Assembly (NCBI RefSeq): GCF_029051685.1 | Contig: NZ_JAACFT010000012.1 | Location: 62,001-126,000 of the forward strand | From: Bradyrhizobium sp. CSA207 | GTDB taxonomy: Bacteria > Pseudomonadota > Alphaproteobacteria > Rhizobiales > Xanthobacteraceae | Reading direction: 5' to 3' | DNA length: 64,000 nucleotides | Part shown: piece after piece, positions 26,019 to 35,799 of the stretch | Position numbering within the stretch: position 1 is the stretch's first letter | Layout of the letters: each line of letters starts with the position of its first letter | The notes under the pieces: generated by a model | Databases searched by the model: none | Told to the model about the DNA's origin: nothing | Seen by the model: the letters and a program-made list of their open reading frames with translations, nothing else | Position numbers and translations under genes: made by a program

Positions 26019-26303
26019 ATGATAAGTAAAGATCTAGCTACCAGAGACATTATCAGCAACAAGTTGCAGGAAGCTTTCGCGCCGGAAAGCCTGCAGGTCG
26101 TCGACGAGTCACATCTGCACGAGGGCCATGCCGGCCATCGGCCGAGCGGCGAGACGCACTTTCGCGTCTATATCGTGTCTGCGGCCTTCAAAGGGAAGAG
26201 CCGGGTCGAGCGTCATCGCATGATAAATTCAGCGCTGACCGCGGAACTCTCCGGCAGCGTGCACGCGCTGGCGATCCATGCGCAGGCGCCGGGGGAAGGG
26301 TGA
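26019..26303 (+). CDS. BolA family protein
   Basis: A 94-residue BolA-type protein, of the group that partners monothiol glutaredoxins in iron-sulfur handling. It has KLQEAFAPESLQVVDESHLHEGHAGH (with the conserved His), then ETHFRVYIVSAAFKGKSRVERHRMI and the C-terminal helix ending VHALAIHAQAPGE, all typical of the class I BolA fold. Length is normal. It is divergent from the DnaJ-domain gene. Confidence 0.93.
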   Translation: MISKDLATRDIISNKLQEAFAPESLQVVDESHLHEGHAGHRPSGETHFRVYIVSAAFKGKSRVERHRMINSALTAELSGSVHALAIHAQAPGEG

Positions 26304-26310
26304 TCTCGCT

Positions 26311-26494
26311 TACCCTCCCCTGGAGGGGGAGGGTCGGCACGCGATCGAGCGAAGCGAGATGCGTGACGGGGTGGGGTGATCTCTCCTCTCGGGCAGTGTT
26401 CGATGTGGAGAGACCGTCACCCACCCCGCTACGCATTGCGCTGCGCTTCATGCGCAGCGACCCTCCCCCTCCAGGGTCCCTCCAGGGGAGGGTA
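26311..26494. repeat. Dispersed long inverted repeat, family C (copy 2)
   Basis: Ends taccctcccctggaggggg and ccctccaggggagggtaa, with ggggtggggtgatctctcc in the body. It lies between the converging bolA and CNNM genes. Confidence 0.85.
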
Positions 26495-26501
26495 AGTGAA
26501 A

Positions 26502-27806
26502 TCAAAACGAGGTCCCTGCCCGTCGCGGCTTGGCTTCCTCGACCTCGGCGTCGCGCGGCACCGGTGAAATACGGAGTGCGGTGATGCGGTTGCGCTCGCG
26601 GCGGAGCACGCGGAAACGGAAGCCGTGGAACGTGAAGCTCTGGCCGCGGTCGGGGATCGAACGCGCCTCGTGAATGACGAGGCCGGCGACCGTGGTTGCC
26701 TCTTCGTCGGGCAGATGCCAGTCCATGGCGCGGTTGAGGTCGCGGATCGGCACCGAGCCGTCGACCACGACCGAACCGTCCGGCTGGGCCCGCACGCCGG
26801 CGACCACGACATCGTGCTCGTCGGAGATATCACCGACAATCTCTTCCAGAATGTCTTCCAGCGTCACGAGACCTTCAACCTCGCCATACTCGTCGACGAC
26901 GAGCGCGAAATGAGTCTTGCGGCGGCGGAACGCCTTGAGCTGCTCGGAGACCGGCCGCATCTCCGGCACGAACCAGGGCGGCAGCGCGATGGTGGAGACA
27001 TCGATGCGCGAGGTGTCGCCGTCGGAGGCACGGATCGCGCGGAGCAGGTCCTTGGCATGAAGCACGCCGATGATGTTTTCCGGCTTTTCGCGCCAGAGCG
27101 GGATGCGGGTGTACTCGGTCGCCAGCACCTCGCGCACCAGTTCCTCCGGCGGCAGGTCGGCGTTGATCATCATCATCTCGGTGCGATGGATCATGACGTC
27201 GGAGACCTGAAGCTCGCGCAAATCCAGCAGGCCGCCGAGCATGTCGCGGTCCTGCTTCTCGAACTTGCCCTCATGGTGCAGCAGGTCGACCGCGCCGCGC
27301 AGGCGCTCGGTCGGCGACAGGATCGCCTGGTGCTCGCCGGCAAGGCCGAACAGGCGCATCAACAGCCGCACCACGATTTCGACCACGTGAAGCAGCGGAC
27401 CGAGCACGTACATCGTCAGCCGCATCGGGCGCGCAACCGCCAGCGCCATGCGGTCCGGCGCGTTGATCGCGATGGTCTTGGGCAGAACTTCGGCGAAGAT
27501 CACGACCAGCACGGTCATCACGCCGGTCGCATAGAGCACGCCGACATCGCCGAACCAGCCCGTGAAGATGCTGGTGGCCAATGCGGATGCACTGATGTTG
27601 GCGATGTTGTTGCCGAGCAGCAGCGCGCCGATTAGGCGCTCGCGCATGTCGAGCAGCCGCGAGACGACGTCGGCCTCGCGATTACCCTGCTTGGAAAGCC
27701 GCAGCATGCTGGCGCGCGAGGCGCCGGTCAGCGCGGTTTCGCTCGCGGCGAAGAATCCCGAGACCAGGAGGCAGAAAATGACGATGGTGAATCCGAGCCA
27801 GTCCAT
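26502..27806 (-). CDS. CNNM/CorC-type hemolysin-family transporter
   Basis: A 434-residue membrane protein of the HlyC/CorC (CNNM) family, linked to magnesium or other divalent-cation efflux. Residues about 1-190 are the CNNM transmembrane domain (SGFFAASETALTGASR and EVLPKTIAINAPDRMAL). Residues about 205-335 hold two CBS domains (VSDVMIHRTEM and ALVVDEYGEVEGLVTLEDILEEIVGDI). The last 90 residues are the CorC/HlyC C-terminal domain. All expected parts are present and length is normal. Confidence 0.93.
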   Translation of the reverse strand: MDWLGFTIVIFCLLVSGFFAASETALTGASRASMLRLSKQGNREADVVSRLLDMRERLIGALLLGNNIANISASALATSIFTGWFGDVGVLYATGVMTVLVVIFAEVLPKTIAINAPDRMALAVARPMRLTMYVLGPLLHVVEIVVRLLMRLFGLAGEHQAILSPTERLRGAVDLLHHEGKFEKQDRDMLGGLLDLRELQVSDVMIHRTEMMMINADLPPEELVREVLATEYTRIPLWREKPENIIGVLHAKDLLRAIRASDGDTSRIDVSTIALPPWFVPEMRPVSEQLKAFRRRKTHFALVVDEYGEVEGLVTLEDILEEIVGDISDEHDVVVAGVRAQPDGSVVVDGSVPIRDLNRAMDWHLPDEEATTVAGLVIHEARSIPDRGQSFTFHGFRFRVLRRERNRITALRISPVPRDAEVEEAKPRRAGTSF

Positions 27807-27826
27807 GCACCACTCGAGTTTCTCGT

Positions 27827-27877
27827 TTTGACGCGTCTTCTTTACGCGAACCGGTAGCCACTTCGCTCGAAAACGCT
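27827..27877. repeat. Family H palindromic repeat (partial copy)
   Basis: gacgcgtcttctttacgcga followed by accggtagccacttcgctcg and aaaacgct. It matches the second hairpin of the element inserted in the coding sequence at 8661-8763. Confidence 0.8.
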
Positions 27878-27898
27878 TTAGCGCCGTTCAGCCGCGCA

Positions 27899-29047
27899 TC
27901 ACGCCTTGTGCGCGAGCTTGTCCTTGAGAAAATCACGCACCGGCGCCGGCTCGACGTCCTTGGCGATGACGGCGCGCCCCACCGCCTCAAGCAGGATGAA
28001 GGTGAGCTTGCCGCGCTTGACCTTCTTGTCCTGCGCCATCAAGGCCATCAGCGCGTCAGCATCGGCAAGCCCCTCCTGCGCGAAGCCCGCGATATCCTGC
28101 AAGCGGGTCGGCAGGCCGGCCTCAACCAGATGATGCTCGACGCGCTCGGCATCTGCGTCGCCGATCATGCCGAGCTTCGCCGAGAACTGCGCCGCCAGCG
28201 TCATGCCGATCGCGACGCCCTCGCCGTGAAAAAGGCGGTCGGAGAAACCAGTCGCAGCTTCCAGCGCGTGGCCAAAAGTGTGGCCGAGATTGAGCAGTGC
28301 GCGTTCGCCGGTCTCGCGCTCATCGCGCGAGACCACGCCTGCCTTGGCGCGGCAGGAGGTCGCGATCGCATGCTCGCGCGCGGAGCCGCCCTTGAAGATG
28401 TCGGAATGGTTCTTCTCCAGCCAGGTGAAGAAGGCTTCGTCGCCGAGCACGCCGTATTTGGCGACCTCGGCATAGCCGGCGCGGAATTGCCGCGGCGACA
28501 GCGTATCGAGCACGGCAGTGTCGGCGATCACCAGCACAGGCTGGTGAAAGGCGCCGAGCAGATTCTTGCCCTGCGGCGAGTTGATGCCGGTCTTGCCGCC
28601 GACGCTGGAATCGACCTGCGCCAGCAGCGAGGTCGGCACCTGCACGAAATCGACACCGCGGCGCAGGATCGCGGCGGCGAAGCCGGCGAGATCGCCGACC
28701 ACGCCGCCGCCGAGCGCGATGACGAGATCGTTGCGCTCGATTTTTGCGGCGATCAGGGCTTCGCTGACCTTCTCGAGGCCGGCATAGGTCTTGGAGATCT
28801 CGCCTTCCTCGACCACGACGCGCGAGGTCGGAATGCCGGCAGCTTTGAGCGATGCCTCGGCGGGCTCGAGCCAGTGCTTTGCCACGGTGCGGTCGGTCAC
28901 AACAGCGGTGCGCACGCCAGGGCGCAAAGCAGCGACCCGTTCGCCGAGCGAGGCCAGCGCGCCGCGGCCGATGACGATGTCATAGGCGCGGTCGCCGAGC
29001 GCGACGTTGACGACCACGGGATCGGAATGTTTCAAAGGCGCGGTCAT
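27899..29047 (-). CDS. aroB: 3-dehydroquinate synthase
   Basis: A 382-residue NAD- and divalent-metal-dependent enzyme that converts DAHP to 3-dehydroquinate in the shikimate pathway. Visible motifs are [16 protein letters not shown] (NAD-binding glycine loop), [29 protein letters not shown] and [13 protein letters not shown] with the metal-binding His. Its start overlaps the aroK stop by four bases, so the genes form a coupled aroK-aroB operon. Confidence 0.97.
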   Translation of the reverse strand: MTAPLKHSDPVVVNVALGDRAYDIVIGRGALASLGERVAALRPGVRTAVVTDRTVAKHWLEPAEASLKAAGIPTSRVVVEEGEISKTYAGLEKVSEALIAAKIERNDLVIALGGGVVGDLAGFAAAILRRGVDFVQVPTSLLAQVDSSVGGKTGINSPQGKNLLGAFHQPVLVIADTAVLDTLSPRQFRAGYAEVAKYGVLGDEAFFTWLEKNHSDIFKGGSAREHAIATSCRAKAGVVSRDERETGERALLNLGHTFGHALEAATGFSDRLFHGEGVAIGMTLAAQFSAKLGMIGDADAERVEHHLVEAGLPTRLQDIAGFAQEGLADADALMALMAQDKKVKRGKLTFILLEAVGRAVIAKDVEPAPVRDFLKDKLAHKA

Positions 29048-29655
29048 CGTGCGGCACTCGCGACGTCGGATGGTGGTTCACCGCACAGATGCGCGTGCAG
29101 CGCCTCGATCGTTTCGTCAACGATCCGGTCATGCGGCACGTCACGCGAGGCGATGGTGAGGTCGGCATGGCCATAGACCGGCTCGCGCTCGGTCATCAGG
29201 CGCGTCACGGTTCCCTCGGGATCGGCGGTCTGGAGCAGCGGACGGTCGGCTCGGCGGCGCACGCGGCGCATGATGACGTCGTGATCCGCCTTGAGCCAGA
29301 TCGAGACCGCCTTGGCGGCGATGCGCGCCCGGGTCTCCTCGCGCATGAAAGCGCCGCCGCCGGTGGCGAGCACGATCGGCCCGCCGTCCAGGAGACGCGC
29401 GATCACCCGCGCCTCGCCGTCGCGGAAATGCGGCTCGCCGTGGCGCTCGAAAATCTCCGGTATGGTCATCCGGGCGGCCGTCTCGATCTCGGTGTCGGCG
29501 TCCACGAAGGGCAGCTTGAGCCGCGCCGCCATGCGCCGGCCGATGGTGGATTTGCCGACCCCCATCATGCCGACCAGCACAATCGAGCGCGCGCCAAGGG
29601 CCGACAAAATGTCGGCCTCAGGCGAGGCAGGTGCTGGCAACGCGGCGTCGGACAT
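29044..29655 (-). CDS. aroK: Shikimate kinase
   Basis: Phosphorylates shikimate with ATP. From the ATG at 29655 the product is 203 residues; the P-loop [11 protein letters not shown] is near residues 30-40, followed by FVDADTEIE (magnesium-binding Asp), GGGAFM and the lid region [10 protein letters not shown]. An in-frame ATG at 29688, with AGGTGG upstream, would add 11 residues and cannot be excluded. It lies immediately upstream of aroB with a 4-bp overlap. Confidence 0.95.
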   Translation of the reverse strand: MSDAALPAPASPEADILSALGARSIVLVGMMGVGKSTIGRRMAARLKLPFVDADTEIETAARMTIPEIFERHGEPHFRDGEARVIARLLDGGPIVLATGGGAFMREETRARIAAKAVSIWLKADHDVIMRRVRRRADRPLLQTADPEGTVTRLMTEREPVYGHADLTIASRDVPHDRIVDETIEALHAHLCGEPPSDVASAAR

Positions 29656-29812
29656 GTCCCTCGCTCGATCTGGCGCAAGATGCGACATCCGGCCACCTAT
29701 ACTACCCCCCGAGCGGCCCTCGCCAGAGGACTCTTGCCACGAAACGGCGAACATGTTGGATGATTTCATTGGCTAATTTGCCTATCTCAGACCTCGCCCG
29801 AGACCTTGCCCC

Positions 29813-29959
29813 ATGCCCAGCCTGTTCCGCTTCCTGACGGTCGTCGCCGTGATCGCCGGCATCGTCTATGGCGTGGTCTTCGCGCTGGCGAACTTCGTCA
29901 ATCCGAAGTCGCGGGAAATGACGGTGACGATCCCGCCTGACAAATTTCTCAAGAAATAG
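29813..29959 (+). CDS. Small single-pass membrane protein (48 aa)
   Basis: A 48-residue protein starting MPSLFRFLTVVAVIAGIVYG, with one transmembrane helix (residues 5-27) and a soluble tail NPKSREMTVTIPPDKFLKK. It ends 17 bases before xerD on the same strand and is probably co-transcribed. Similar tiny proteins occur next to xerD in related genomes; no function is known. Confidence 0.75.
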   Translation: MPSLFRFLTVVAVIAGIVYGVVFALANFVNPKSREMTVTIPPDKFLKK

Positions 29960-29976
29960 CAGCTAGGCTTGCGCCC

Positions 29977-30933
29977 ATGCGCACCAAGCCCTCCGATACC
30001 AGACTGACCGGCCTGTTCCTCGACATGCTCGCGGCGGAACAGGGCGCCGGCGCCAATACGCTCGATGCCTACCGCCGCGACCTCACCGACTTCTCGGAAT
30101 TTCTGGCCCGCGCCGGCCGTAATTTTGTGGATGCCGAAACGCAGACGCTGCGCGACTACCTCGCCGACCTTGATACGCGCGGCTTCAAATCCTCCAGCGT
30201 GGCGCGGCGGCTGTCGGCGATGCGGCATTTGTTCCGCTTCCTCCTGAACGAGCGCATCCGCAGCGAGGATCCGGCGGCGATCCTGTCCGGCCCCAAGCGC
30301 GGCCGCGGCCTGCCAAAGGTGCTGTCGATCGCGGATGTCGATCGCATGCTCCGGCGCGCCAAGGAGATGAGCGAGGCGGCGGATGCCTCGCCTGCGCAGC
30401 GGCTGCGCTCTCTCAGGCTCTATTGCCTGCTCGAGGTGCTCTACGCCACCGGCTTACGCGTCTCCGAGCTGGTGGCGCTGCCGCGCACGGCGGCCAAGCG
30501 CGACGCCCGCATGATCGTAGTGCGCGGCAAGGGCGACAAGGAGCGGCTGGTGCCGCTCAACGAGGCCTCGCGGCAGGCGATGGCGGATTATCTTGCGGCA
30601 ACCGAAGCCGCAAAAGCAGACAAGAAGAACGGCCTCGCCGCCTCGAAATGGCTGTTTCCCTCGTTCGGCGAGAGCGGGCATCTGACGCGGCAGCATTTCG
30701 CCCGCGACTTGAAAGAACTCGCGGTCGCCTCCGGCCTCCAGGCCCGGCTGGTGTCCCCGCATGTGCTGCGCCACGCTTTCGCCAGCCACCTGCTGCACAA
30801 CGGCGCCGACCTGCGCATCGTGCAGACCCTGCTCGGCCACACCGACATCTCCACGACGCAGATCTACACCCATGTGGTCGAGGAACGCTTGAAGAGCCTG
30901 GTGCGCGACCTGCACCCGCTGGCGGAGAAGTAG
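29977..30933 (+). CDS. xerD: Site-specific tyrosine recombinase XerD
   Basis: A 318-residue tyrosine recombinase that, with XerC, resolves chromosome dimers at dif. The N-terminal SAM-like core-binding domain covers residues 10-100. The catalytic domain has Arg161 (GLRVSEL), Lys185, His262 and Arg265 (HVLRHAF), His288 (LLGHTD) and the nucleophile Tyr297. Full length and all catalytic residues are present. Its position before accA is typical of the group and it is not part of an integrative element. Confidence 0.95.
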   Translation: MRTKPSDTRLTGLFLDMLAAEQGAGANTLDAYRRDLTDFSEFLARAGRNFVDAETQTLRDYLADLDTRGFKSSSVARRLSAMRHLFRFLLNERIRSEDPAAILSGPKRGRGLPKVLSIADVDRMLRRAKEMSEAADASPAQRLRSLRLYCLLEVLYATGLRVSELVALPRTAAKRDARMIVVRGKGDKERLVPLNEASRQAMADYLAATEAAKADKKNGLAASKWLFPSFGESGHLTRQHFARDLKELAVASGLQARLVSPHVLRHAFASHLLHNGADLRIVQTLLGHTDISTTQIYTHVVEERLKSLVRDLHPLAEK

Positions 30934-30938
30934 CTCTC

Positions 30939-31055
30939 GTGCCCCGGACGCAGCGCAGCGTGAAACGGTGCGCTGCTGAGCCGGGGTCCAGAGACACTTG
31001 CTGGGTCCCGGCTCAGCGCAGCAGCGCAAGAGCGCTGCAGCGCGTCCGGGACACG
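30939..31055. repeat. Dispersed inverted repeat, family E (copy 1)
   Basis: Ends cgtgccccggacgcagcgca and gcagcgcgtccgggacacg, with inner gagccggggtcc / gggtcccggctc. Other copies: 49076-49184 and 50089-50217. Likely acts as a terminator after xerD. Confidence 0.85.
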
Positions 31056-31244
31056 AGGGACAACCTGAGCGACGCACGAACCGCCTTGACTTCGGCCCGA
31101 TCTCCGCAGAAAGAGCCGGGGCCTCATGCGTGATTTGGCTGGCGCCCTAAAGAGCACACAGGCCAAGCCATTGAATAAACTACACTTCCTTCCGCAAAGC
31201 CAACCCCGCTTCGCCGCCTCGTCCCGTCCCCCTATATTGAGTTG

Positions 31245-32207
31245 ATGCCAGACCAGATGCGCAGCTATCTCGATTTCGAAAAGCCGGTCGCCGAGCTCGA
31301 CTCCAAGCTCGACGAATTGCGCACGCTCGCTGCCTCCGGCACCGATATTGCCGACGAGATCGGGCGGATCGAGGACAAGGCGGCGCAGGCGCTGGCGGAC
31401 CTCTACACCAACCTGACGCCCTGGCAGAAGACGCTGGTCGCGCGCCATCCGCAGCGGCCGCATTTCTCCGACTTCATCAAGGGGCTGGTCACCGAATTCA
31501 CCCCGCTCGCCGGCGACCGCAAGTTCGGCGAGGACGAAGCGCTGGTCGCAGGCTTCGGCCGTTTCCGCGGCGAAGCGATCTGCGTGATGGGCCAGGAAAA
31601 GGGCGATTCCACCGACAGCCGCATCAAGCACAATTTCGGCATGGCGCGGCCCGAAGGCTATCGCAAGGCGGTGCGGCTGATGGAGATGGCCGAGCGTTTC
31701 GGCCTGCCCGTGCTGTCGATCGTCGACTCCGCCGGCGCCTATCCCGGCATCGGCGCGGAAGAGCGGGGACAGGCCGAGGCGATCGCGCGCTCGACCGATG
31801 CCTGCCTGTCGCTTGGCGTGCCGAATGTCGCGATCATCACCGGCGAGGGCATGTCCGGCGGAGCCATCGCCATTACCACCGCCAACAAGGTCCTGATGCT
31901 GGAGCACGCCATCTACAGCGTGATCTCGCCGGAGGCAGCGTCCTCGATCCTGTGGCGCGACGGCACCAAGGCGCAGGAAGCCGCCAACAACATGAAGATC
32001 ACCGCCCAGGACATGCTCCGCTTCGGGGTGATCGACAGCATCCTGAAAGAGCCGGTCGGCGGCGCCCACCGCGACCCCGCCGCCATGATCGCCACCACGG
32101 GCGAGGCCATCGAAAAGGCCTTCGACGAGCTGCGAAACCTGGACGCGGACGCGATCCGCAAGCAGCGGCGGCAGAAATTCCTCGATATCGGCCGGAAACT
32201 GGGCTGA
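31245..32207 (+). CDS. accA: Acetyl-CoA carboxylase carboxyltransferase subunit alpha
   Basis: A 320-residue subunit of acetyl-CoA carboxylase, which transfers the carboxyl group from biotin carrier protein to acetyl-CoA in the first step of fatty-acid synthesis. It has MRSYLDFEKPVAELDSKL at the N-terminus and the crotonase-like core with IVDSAGAYPGIGAEERGQ, GEGMSGGAIAI and VISPEAASSILWRD. Two ATGs (31245 and 31257) are possible. Length is normal. Confidence 0.96.
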   Translation: MPDQMRSYLDFEKPVAELDSKLDELRTLAASGTDIADEIGRIEDKAAQALADLYTNLTPWQKTLVARHPQRPHFSDFIKGLVTEFTPLAGDRKFGEDEALVAGFGRFRGEAICVMGQEKGDSTDSRIKHNFGMARPEGYRKAVRLMEMAERFGLPVLSIVDSAGAYPGIGAEERGQAEAIARSTDACLSLGVPNVAIITGEGMSGGAIAITTANKVLMLEHAIYSVISPEAASSILWRDGTKAQEAANNMKITAQDMLRFGVIDSILKEPVGGAHRDPAAMIATTGEAIEKAFDELRNLDADAIRKQRRQKFLDIGRKLG

Positions 32208-32237
32208 TTCGAGCGGCTTTGCCGGATAGCGCTCTAG

Positions 32238-32343
32238 CCCCTCATCCTGAGGAGCCTGCGGAGCAGGCGTCTCGAAGGATGGAAGGCCCCCGGACGGGCC
32301 TCATGGTTCGAGACGCGCGTTCCGCGCTCCTCACCATGAGGGT
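32238..32343. repeat. Dispersed inverted repeat, family G (copy 2)
   Basis: Arms cccctcatcctgaggagcc and cgctcctcaccatgagg, with gcgtctcgaaggatgg inside; follows accA. The remainder of this gap to the next gene (32344-32687) holds a T-rich tract (ttaaccctttttttg) and no recognisable gene. Confidence 0.8.
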
Positions 32344-32687
32344 CAGGCAGTAACCCCGCGTTAACCCTTTTTTTGCCCAAATCAGCGATCTCAGTCCTTA
32401 TTCGGCCGGAGGGCCCAAGTTACGTCCCAAGTCGGGCTCAAAGTAGCGTCGAGTTTAGTCTCTGTTGACCACGTCACTGGGCCAACGGGCTCGTGATCCT
32501 CGCTCGGGTTGCGACGTCATGACCCAGAGGTTAGAATTTTAATCAATGGCTTCAGGGCATAAGCGCTGGGGTTTGGTCTGCAAAAGCCCGTCTTGACCAA
32601 GACGTCACGACGGGTCCGGATGTCCGGTCAGTCCATGCTCCAAGATTGGGGTTCTCGCGCGATGCCCGGCACGGTGTGGGGTCCATC

Positions 32688-34184
32688 TTGATTTCTCGTT
32701 CGCTTGCTCGCGCGCTCTTGGCTTCGGTTGCGCTGCTGACGGCCAGTGTTCTGCTGACCGGCTGCGACACCGATCAGATCTCGCTCGCGACCAACGCCAA
32801 GGCCAATCAGCCGGTCCCGCCAAAGCTTCTCGCCGCGATGGTCGAGAAGGACATGGACCTGCAATCGCCGATCCTGGTGCGCCTGTTCAAGCAGGAAGCC
32901 GAGCTCGAGGTCTGGAAGCAGACTCGAAGTGGCCAGTTCGCGCTGCTCAAGACCTACCCGATCTGCCGCTGGTCGGGCGATCTCGGACCGAAGGTGCGCG
33001 AAGGCGATCGCCAGGCGCCGGAGGGTTTCTACTCGATCAATCCCGGCCAGATGAATCCGCAATCGGCCTACTATCTCTCCTTCAACACCGGCTTTCCCAA
33101 CGCGTTCGACAAGGCGCTCGGCCGCTCCGGCTCGCAGCTGATGGTGCACGGCGACTGTTCTTCGCGCGGCTGTTACGCGATGACGGACGAACAGATCGCG
33201 GAGATCTATTCGCTCGGGCGCGAATCCTTCTTCGGTGGCCAGAAGGCGTTCCAGCTCCAGGCCTATCCGTTCAAGATGACGCCGGTGAACATGGCAAAAC
33301 ACCGGAACAATCCGAACATGGCGTTCTGGAAGATGATCAAGGAAGGCTATGATCATTTCGAGGTGACGCGGCAGGAGCCGAAGGTCGATTTCTGCGAGAA
33401 GAAGTACGTCTTCGACGCGACCCGCGCGCCCGACGCCAAGCGCGATCCCGTGTTCGACGCCTCGGCAAAATGCCCGGCCTATGTGATCCCCGAGGAGGTC
33501 GCCAGCGCCGTGCGCGAGAAGCAGGCGAAGGACGAGGCGGAATACGCAAAGCTCGTCGCCAAGGGAACGCCGGTGGCGCGCATGAACACCGGTATCGACG
33601 GCGGCATGAACAAGATTTTTGCTGCCAAGATTCCGGAAGGCTCGACCGGCCTGTCGGAAGGCGCCGAAGGCAACACGCTGCAGATGCTGGCGATGGCGAA
33701 GGCGCCGGGCACGATCCCCGGACATGTCAATCCGCCCAAGCCGAACCTCGAGCAGGCCGCCGCCGCGCCGCAGGAGCAAGAGCCGGTCGTCGCCGTGGCC
33801 GCGCCCGCCACCACCCGCGTCGCCACAGCGCAGCCGGCCGAGAAATCCGGCGGCTTCTTCTCCGGCCTCGCCCGCAAGATGGGCATGGGCACCGCCGACA
33901 CCACCGCCTCGGCTCCGCCTGCAGCAGCCGCTACGCCGGCCGCGCCCGCCAAGCCGGCGATCGCCGTGACCAAACCCGCTCCGCAGCCCCAGGCACCGAA
34001 ATCGGTCGTCGCCGTGAAGCCGCCCGAACCGGCCAAGCCGGACACAAGGCTGGCTGCGACGCGCCCGACGCTGAAGCCGTCGGTGTCGGATGGTGCGGCT
34101 GAAACAAGCAGTGCGCAGTTCGCGGGTGCCGCGCCCGTCGTGCCGGCGAACTCGTTCGACAGCCGGTTTTCGGCGGTGAAGTAA
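32688..34184 (+). CDS. L,D-transpeptidase (YkuD) lipoprotein
   Basis: A cell-envelope enzyme of about 498 residues that likely remodels peptidoglycan crosslinks or attaches proteins to it. The N-terminus has a signal peptide ending in the lipobox LLTGC, so the mature protein is lipid-anchored. The catalytic YkuD motif is MVHGDCSSRGCYAM (His, Ser, Gly, Cys), as in the YafK/ErfK branch. The last 200 residues are Ala/Pro-rich and disordered. The start is unclear: TTG at 32688, GTG at 32676 or TTG at 32646; 32688 gives the most compact signal peptide. Confidence 0.87.
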   Translation: MISRSLARALLASVALLTASVLLTGCDTDQISLATNAKANQPVPPKLLAAMVEKDMDLQSPILVRLFKQEAELEVWKQTRSGQFALLKTYPICRWSGDLGPKVREGDRQAPEGFYSINPGQMNPQSAYYLSFNTGFPNAFDKALGRSGSQLMVHGDCSSRGCYAMTDEQIAEIYSLGRESFFGGQKAFQLQAYPFKMTPVNMAKHRNNPNMAFWKMIKEGYDHFEVTRQEPKVDFCEKKYVFDATRAPDAKRDPVFDASAKCPAYVIPEEVASAVREKQAKDEAEYAKLVAKGTPVARMNTGIDGGMNKIFAAKIPEGSTGLSEGAEGNTLQMLAMAKAPGTIPGHVNPPKPNLEQAAAAPQEQEPVVAVAAPATTRVATAQPAEKSGGFFSGLARKMGMGTADTTASAPPAAAATPAAPAKPAIAVTKPAPQPQAPKSVVAVKPPEPAKPDTRLAATRPTLKPSVSDGAAETSSAQFAGAAPVVPANSFDSRFSAVK

Positions 34185-34232
34185 GGGCGCAGGCAGCTTC
34201 GCGCGTTCTCTCCGGCCCTTCCAAGCTTGACG

Positions 34233-34335
34233 CCGTCATTCCCCGCCAAAGCGGGGAATCCAGTATTCCAGAGGCAATCGTTAAAGATCGAGAGGCCGCG
34301 GCGTACTGGATGCCCCGCTTTCGCGGGGCATGACA
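34233..34335. repeat. Dispersed inverted repeat, family B (copy 3)
   Basis: cgtcattccccgcc...ggggaatccagtattccag at one end and gatgccccgctttcgcgggg at the other, between converging genes. Confidence 0.85.
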
Positions 34336-34376
34336 GTTGAGGTCGACGTGAGAGGGTCGCGTTTCGGTCGAGTTGC

Positions 34377-35072
34377 CTAGGGCGCCAGATACCGCATCAG
34401 CTCCGGATTGCCCCTCACCTCTCCCGCCTGCCCCTGTAGCGCGACCCTTCCGCGGTCCAGCACATAGGCGTAGTCGGCGACGCGCAGCGCGAGGTCGAGG
34501 TGTTGCTCGACGATGATGACGGCGATGTTTTTGGCTAGATCGATCAGGCGCTCGGTGATTTCCTCGATGACGCCGATCCAGACGCCTTCGGTCGGCTCGT
34601 CGAGCAGAAGGAGCTTCGGATCCCCCAGCATGGCGCGGCCGATCGCGAGCATCTTGCGTTCGCCGCCGGAGAGCGTGCCGGCGGGCTGGTCGAGGCGCTG
34701 GCCGAGCTTTGGAAAGATCGTCAGCACGTGGTCGACGGCGTCGGCCTTCTTGCTCGCGAGCGAGCCGACCGCGAGATTGTCGCGCACTGAGAGGCGCGCG
34801 AACACCGAATGCTCCTGCGGGACGTAGCCGATGCCGGCGCGCACCCGTTCCTGGGTCGCGCGGCGGCTGATGTCGCGGCCGTCGAAGCCGACCTCGCCTT
34901 TCCACGCCGGCAGCTCGCCGACGATGGTCTTCATCAGCGTGGTCTTGCCGGCGCCGTTGCGCCCCAGCACGGCGACGCCGCCGCGCCAGGGGATGCCGAG
35001 GTTGACGTCGAACAGGACCTGGCTGCGGCCATAGCCGGCGTCGAGATGCTTGATGTCCAGAAATTCAGGCAC
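34377..35072 (-). CDS. Branched-chain-type ABC transporter ATPase (LivF-like)
   Basis: A 231-residue ATPase, the second of two in this amide-type uptake system. It has Walker A GRNGAGKTTLMK, signature LSGGERKMLAIGRAM and Walker B LLLLDEPTEGV, and is closest in form to LivF/UrtE. Its start overlaps the upstream ATPase stop by eight bases. It is the last gene of the amidase-transporter operon read from 40821. Confidence 0.92.
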   Translation of the reverse strand: MPEFLDIKHLDAGYGRSQVLFDVNLGIPWRGGVAVLGRNGAGKTTLMKTIVGELPAWKGEVGFDGRDISRRATQERVRAGIGYVPQEHSVFARLSVRDNLAVGSLASKKADAVDHVLTIFPKLGQRLDQPAGTLSGGERKMLAIGRAMLGDPKLLLLDEPTEGVWIGVIEEITERLIDLAKNIAVIIVEQHLDLALRVADYAYVLDRGRVALQGQAGEVRGNPELMRYLAP

Positions 35073-35799
35073 GGCGCAGATAAATCTCCTGGACGGCTTT
35101 GTTGGCCTGGATTTCGGACACCGTGCCTGATGCCAGCACCTTGCCCTGGTCGAGCACGGTGAGGCGATCGCAGATATCGCGGATGAAATCGAGATCGTGC
35201 TCGACGATGACGAGCGAGCAGTGCTGCTTGATCGGCTGCAACAACTCGCCGGTGACGCGGCGCTCCTCCAGGCTCATGCCGCCGGTCGGCTCGTCGAGCA
35301 GCAACAGCCTTGGTTTGCCCGCGAGCGCCATCGCGATCTCCAGCCATTGCTGCTGGCCGTGCGACAGCGCCGCGGCGGCGTCGAAGGCGCGATCGGCAAG
35401 ACGAAACTGCGTCAGCATGGTCATGACCTGGTCGTGCAGCACGCCGCGGGTGCGCGAGAATAAGAGGTCGAACAGCGAGGACTGCGCCTGCAGCGCGAGC
35501 AGGATGTTGTCGTACAGCGTCAGCGTCGGCAGCACGGACGTAATCTGGAATTTCAGGCTCATGCCGGCCCGCGCACGCTCGGTTGGCGTGAACGCGGTGA
35601 TGTCGGTGTTGACAAAGGACACCTTGCCCTGCGTCGGCACCTCGGCGCCGGCAATGCACTTCATCAGCGTGCTCTTGCCGGAACCATTCGGGCCGATCAG
35701 GCCGTGAAACTCATTCTCGCCGACAGTGAGCGCGGCGCCGTCGAGCGCGGTGAGCTTGCCAAAGATCTTTTTGATTCCGGCGGCCTCAAGGAGCGGCAT
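35065..35799 (-). CDS. Branched-chain-type ABC transporter ATPase (LivG-like)
   Basis: A 244-residue ATPase paired with the LivF-like subunit. Walker A is GPNGSGKSTLMKCI; the signature region is degenerate, LSHGQQQWLEIAMAL, as in several UrtD/LivG relatives; Walker B is LLLLDEPTGGM. The start overlaps the permease stop by 14 bases, so translation is coupled. Substrate inferred from the linked amidase: a short-chain amide or urea-like compound. Confidence 0.92.
   Translation of the reverse strand: MPLLEAAGIKKIFGKLTALDGAALTVGENEFHGLIGPNGSGKSTLMKCIAGAEVPTQGKVSFVNTDITAFTPTERARAGMSLKFQITSVLPTLTLYDNILLALQAQSSLFDLLFSRTRGVLHDQVMTMLTQFRLADRAFDAAAALSHGQQQWLEIAMALAGKPRLLLLDEPTGGMSLEERRVTGELLQPIKQHCSLVIVEHDLDFIRDICDRLTVLDQGKVLASGTVSEIQANKAVQEIYLRRA

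Noticed and set aside
29977..30933. Tyrosine recombinase as evidence of an integrative element
   Set aside because: All features and the accA-side context match chromosomal XerD; no attachment repeats or cargo genes lie beside it.
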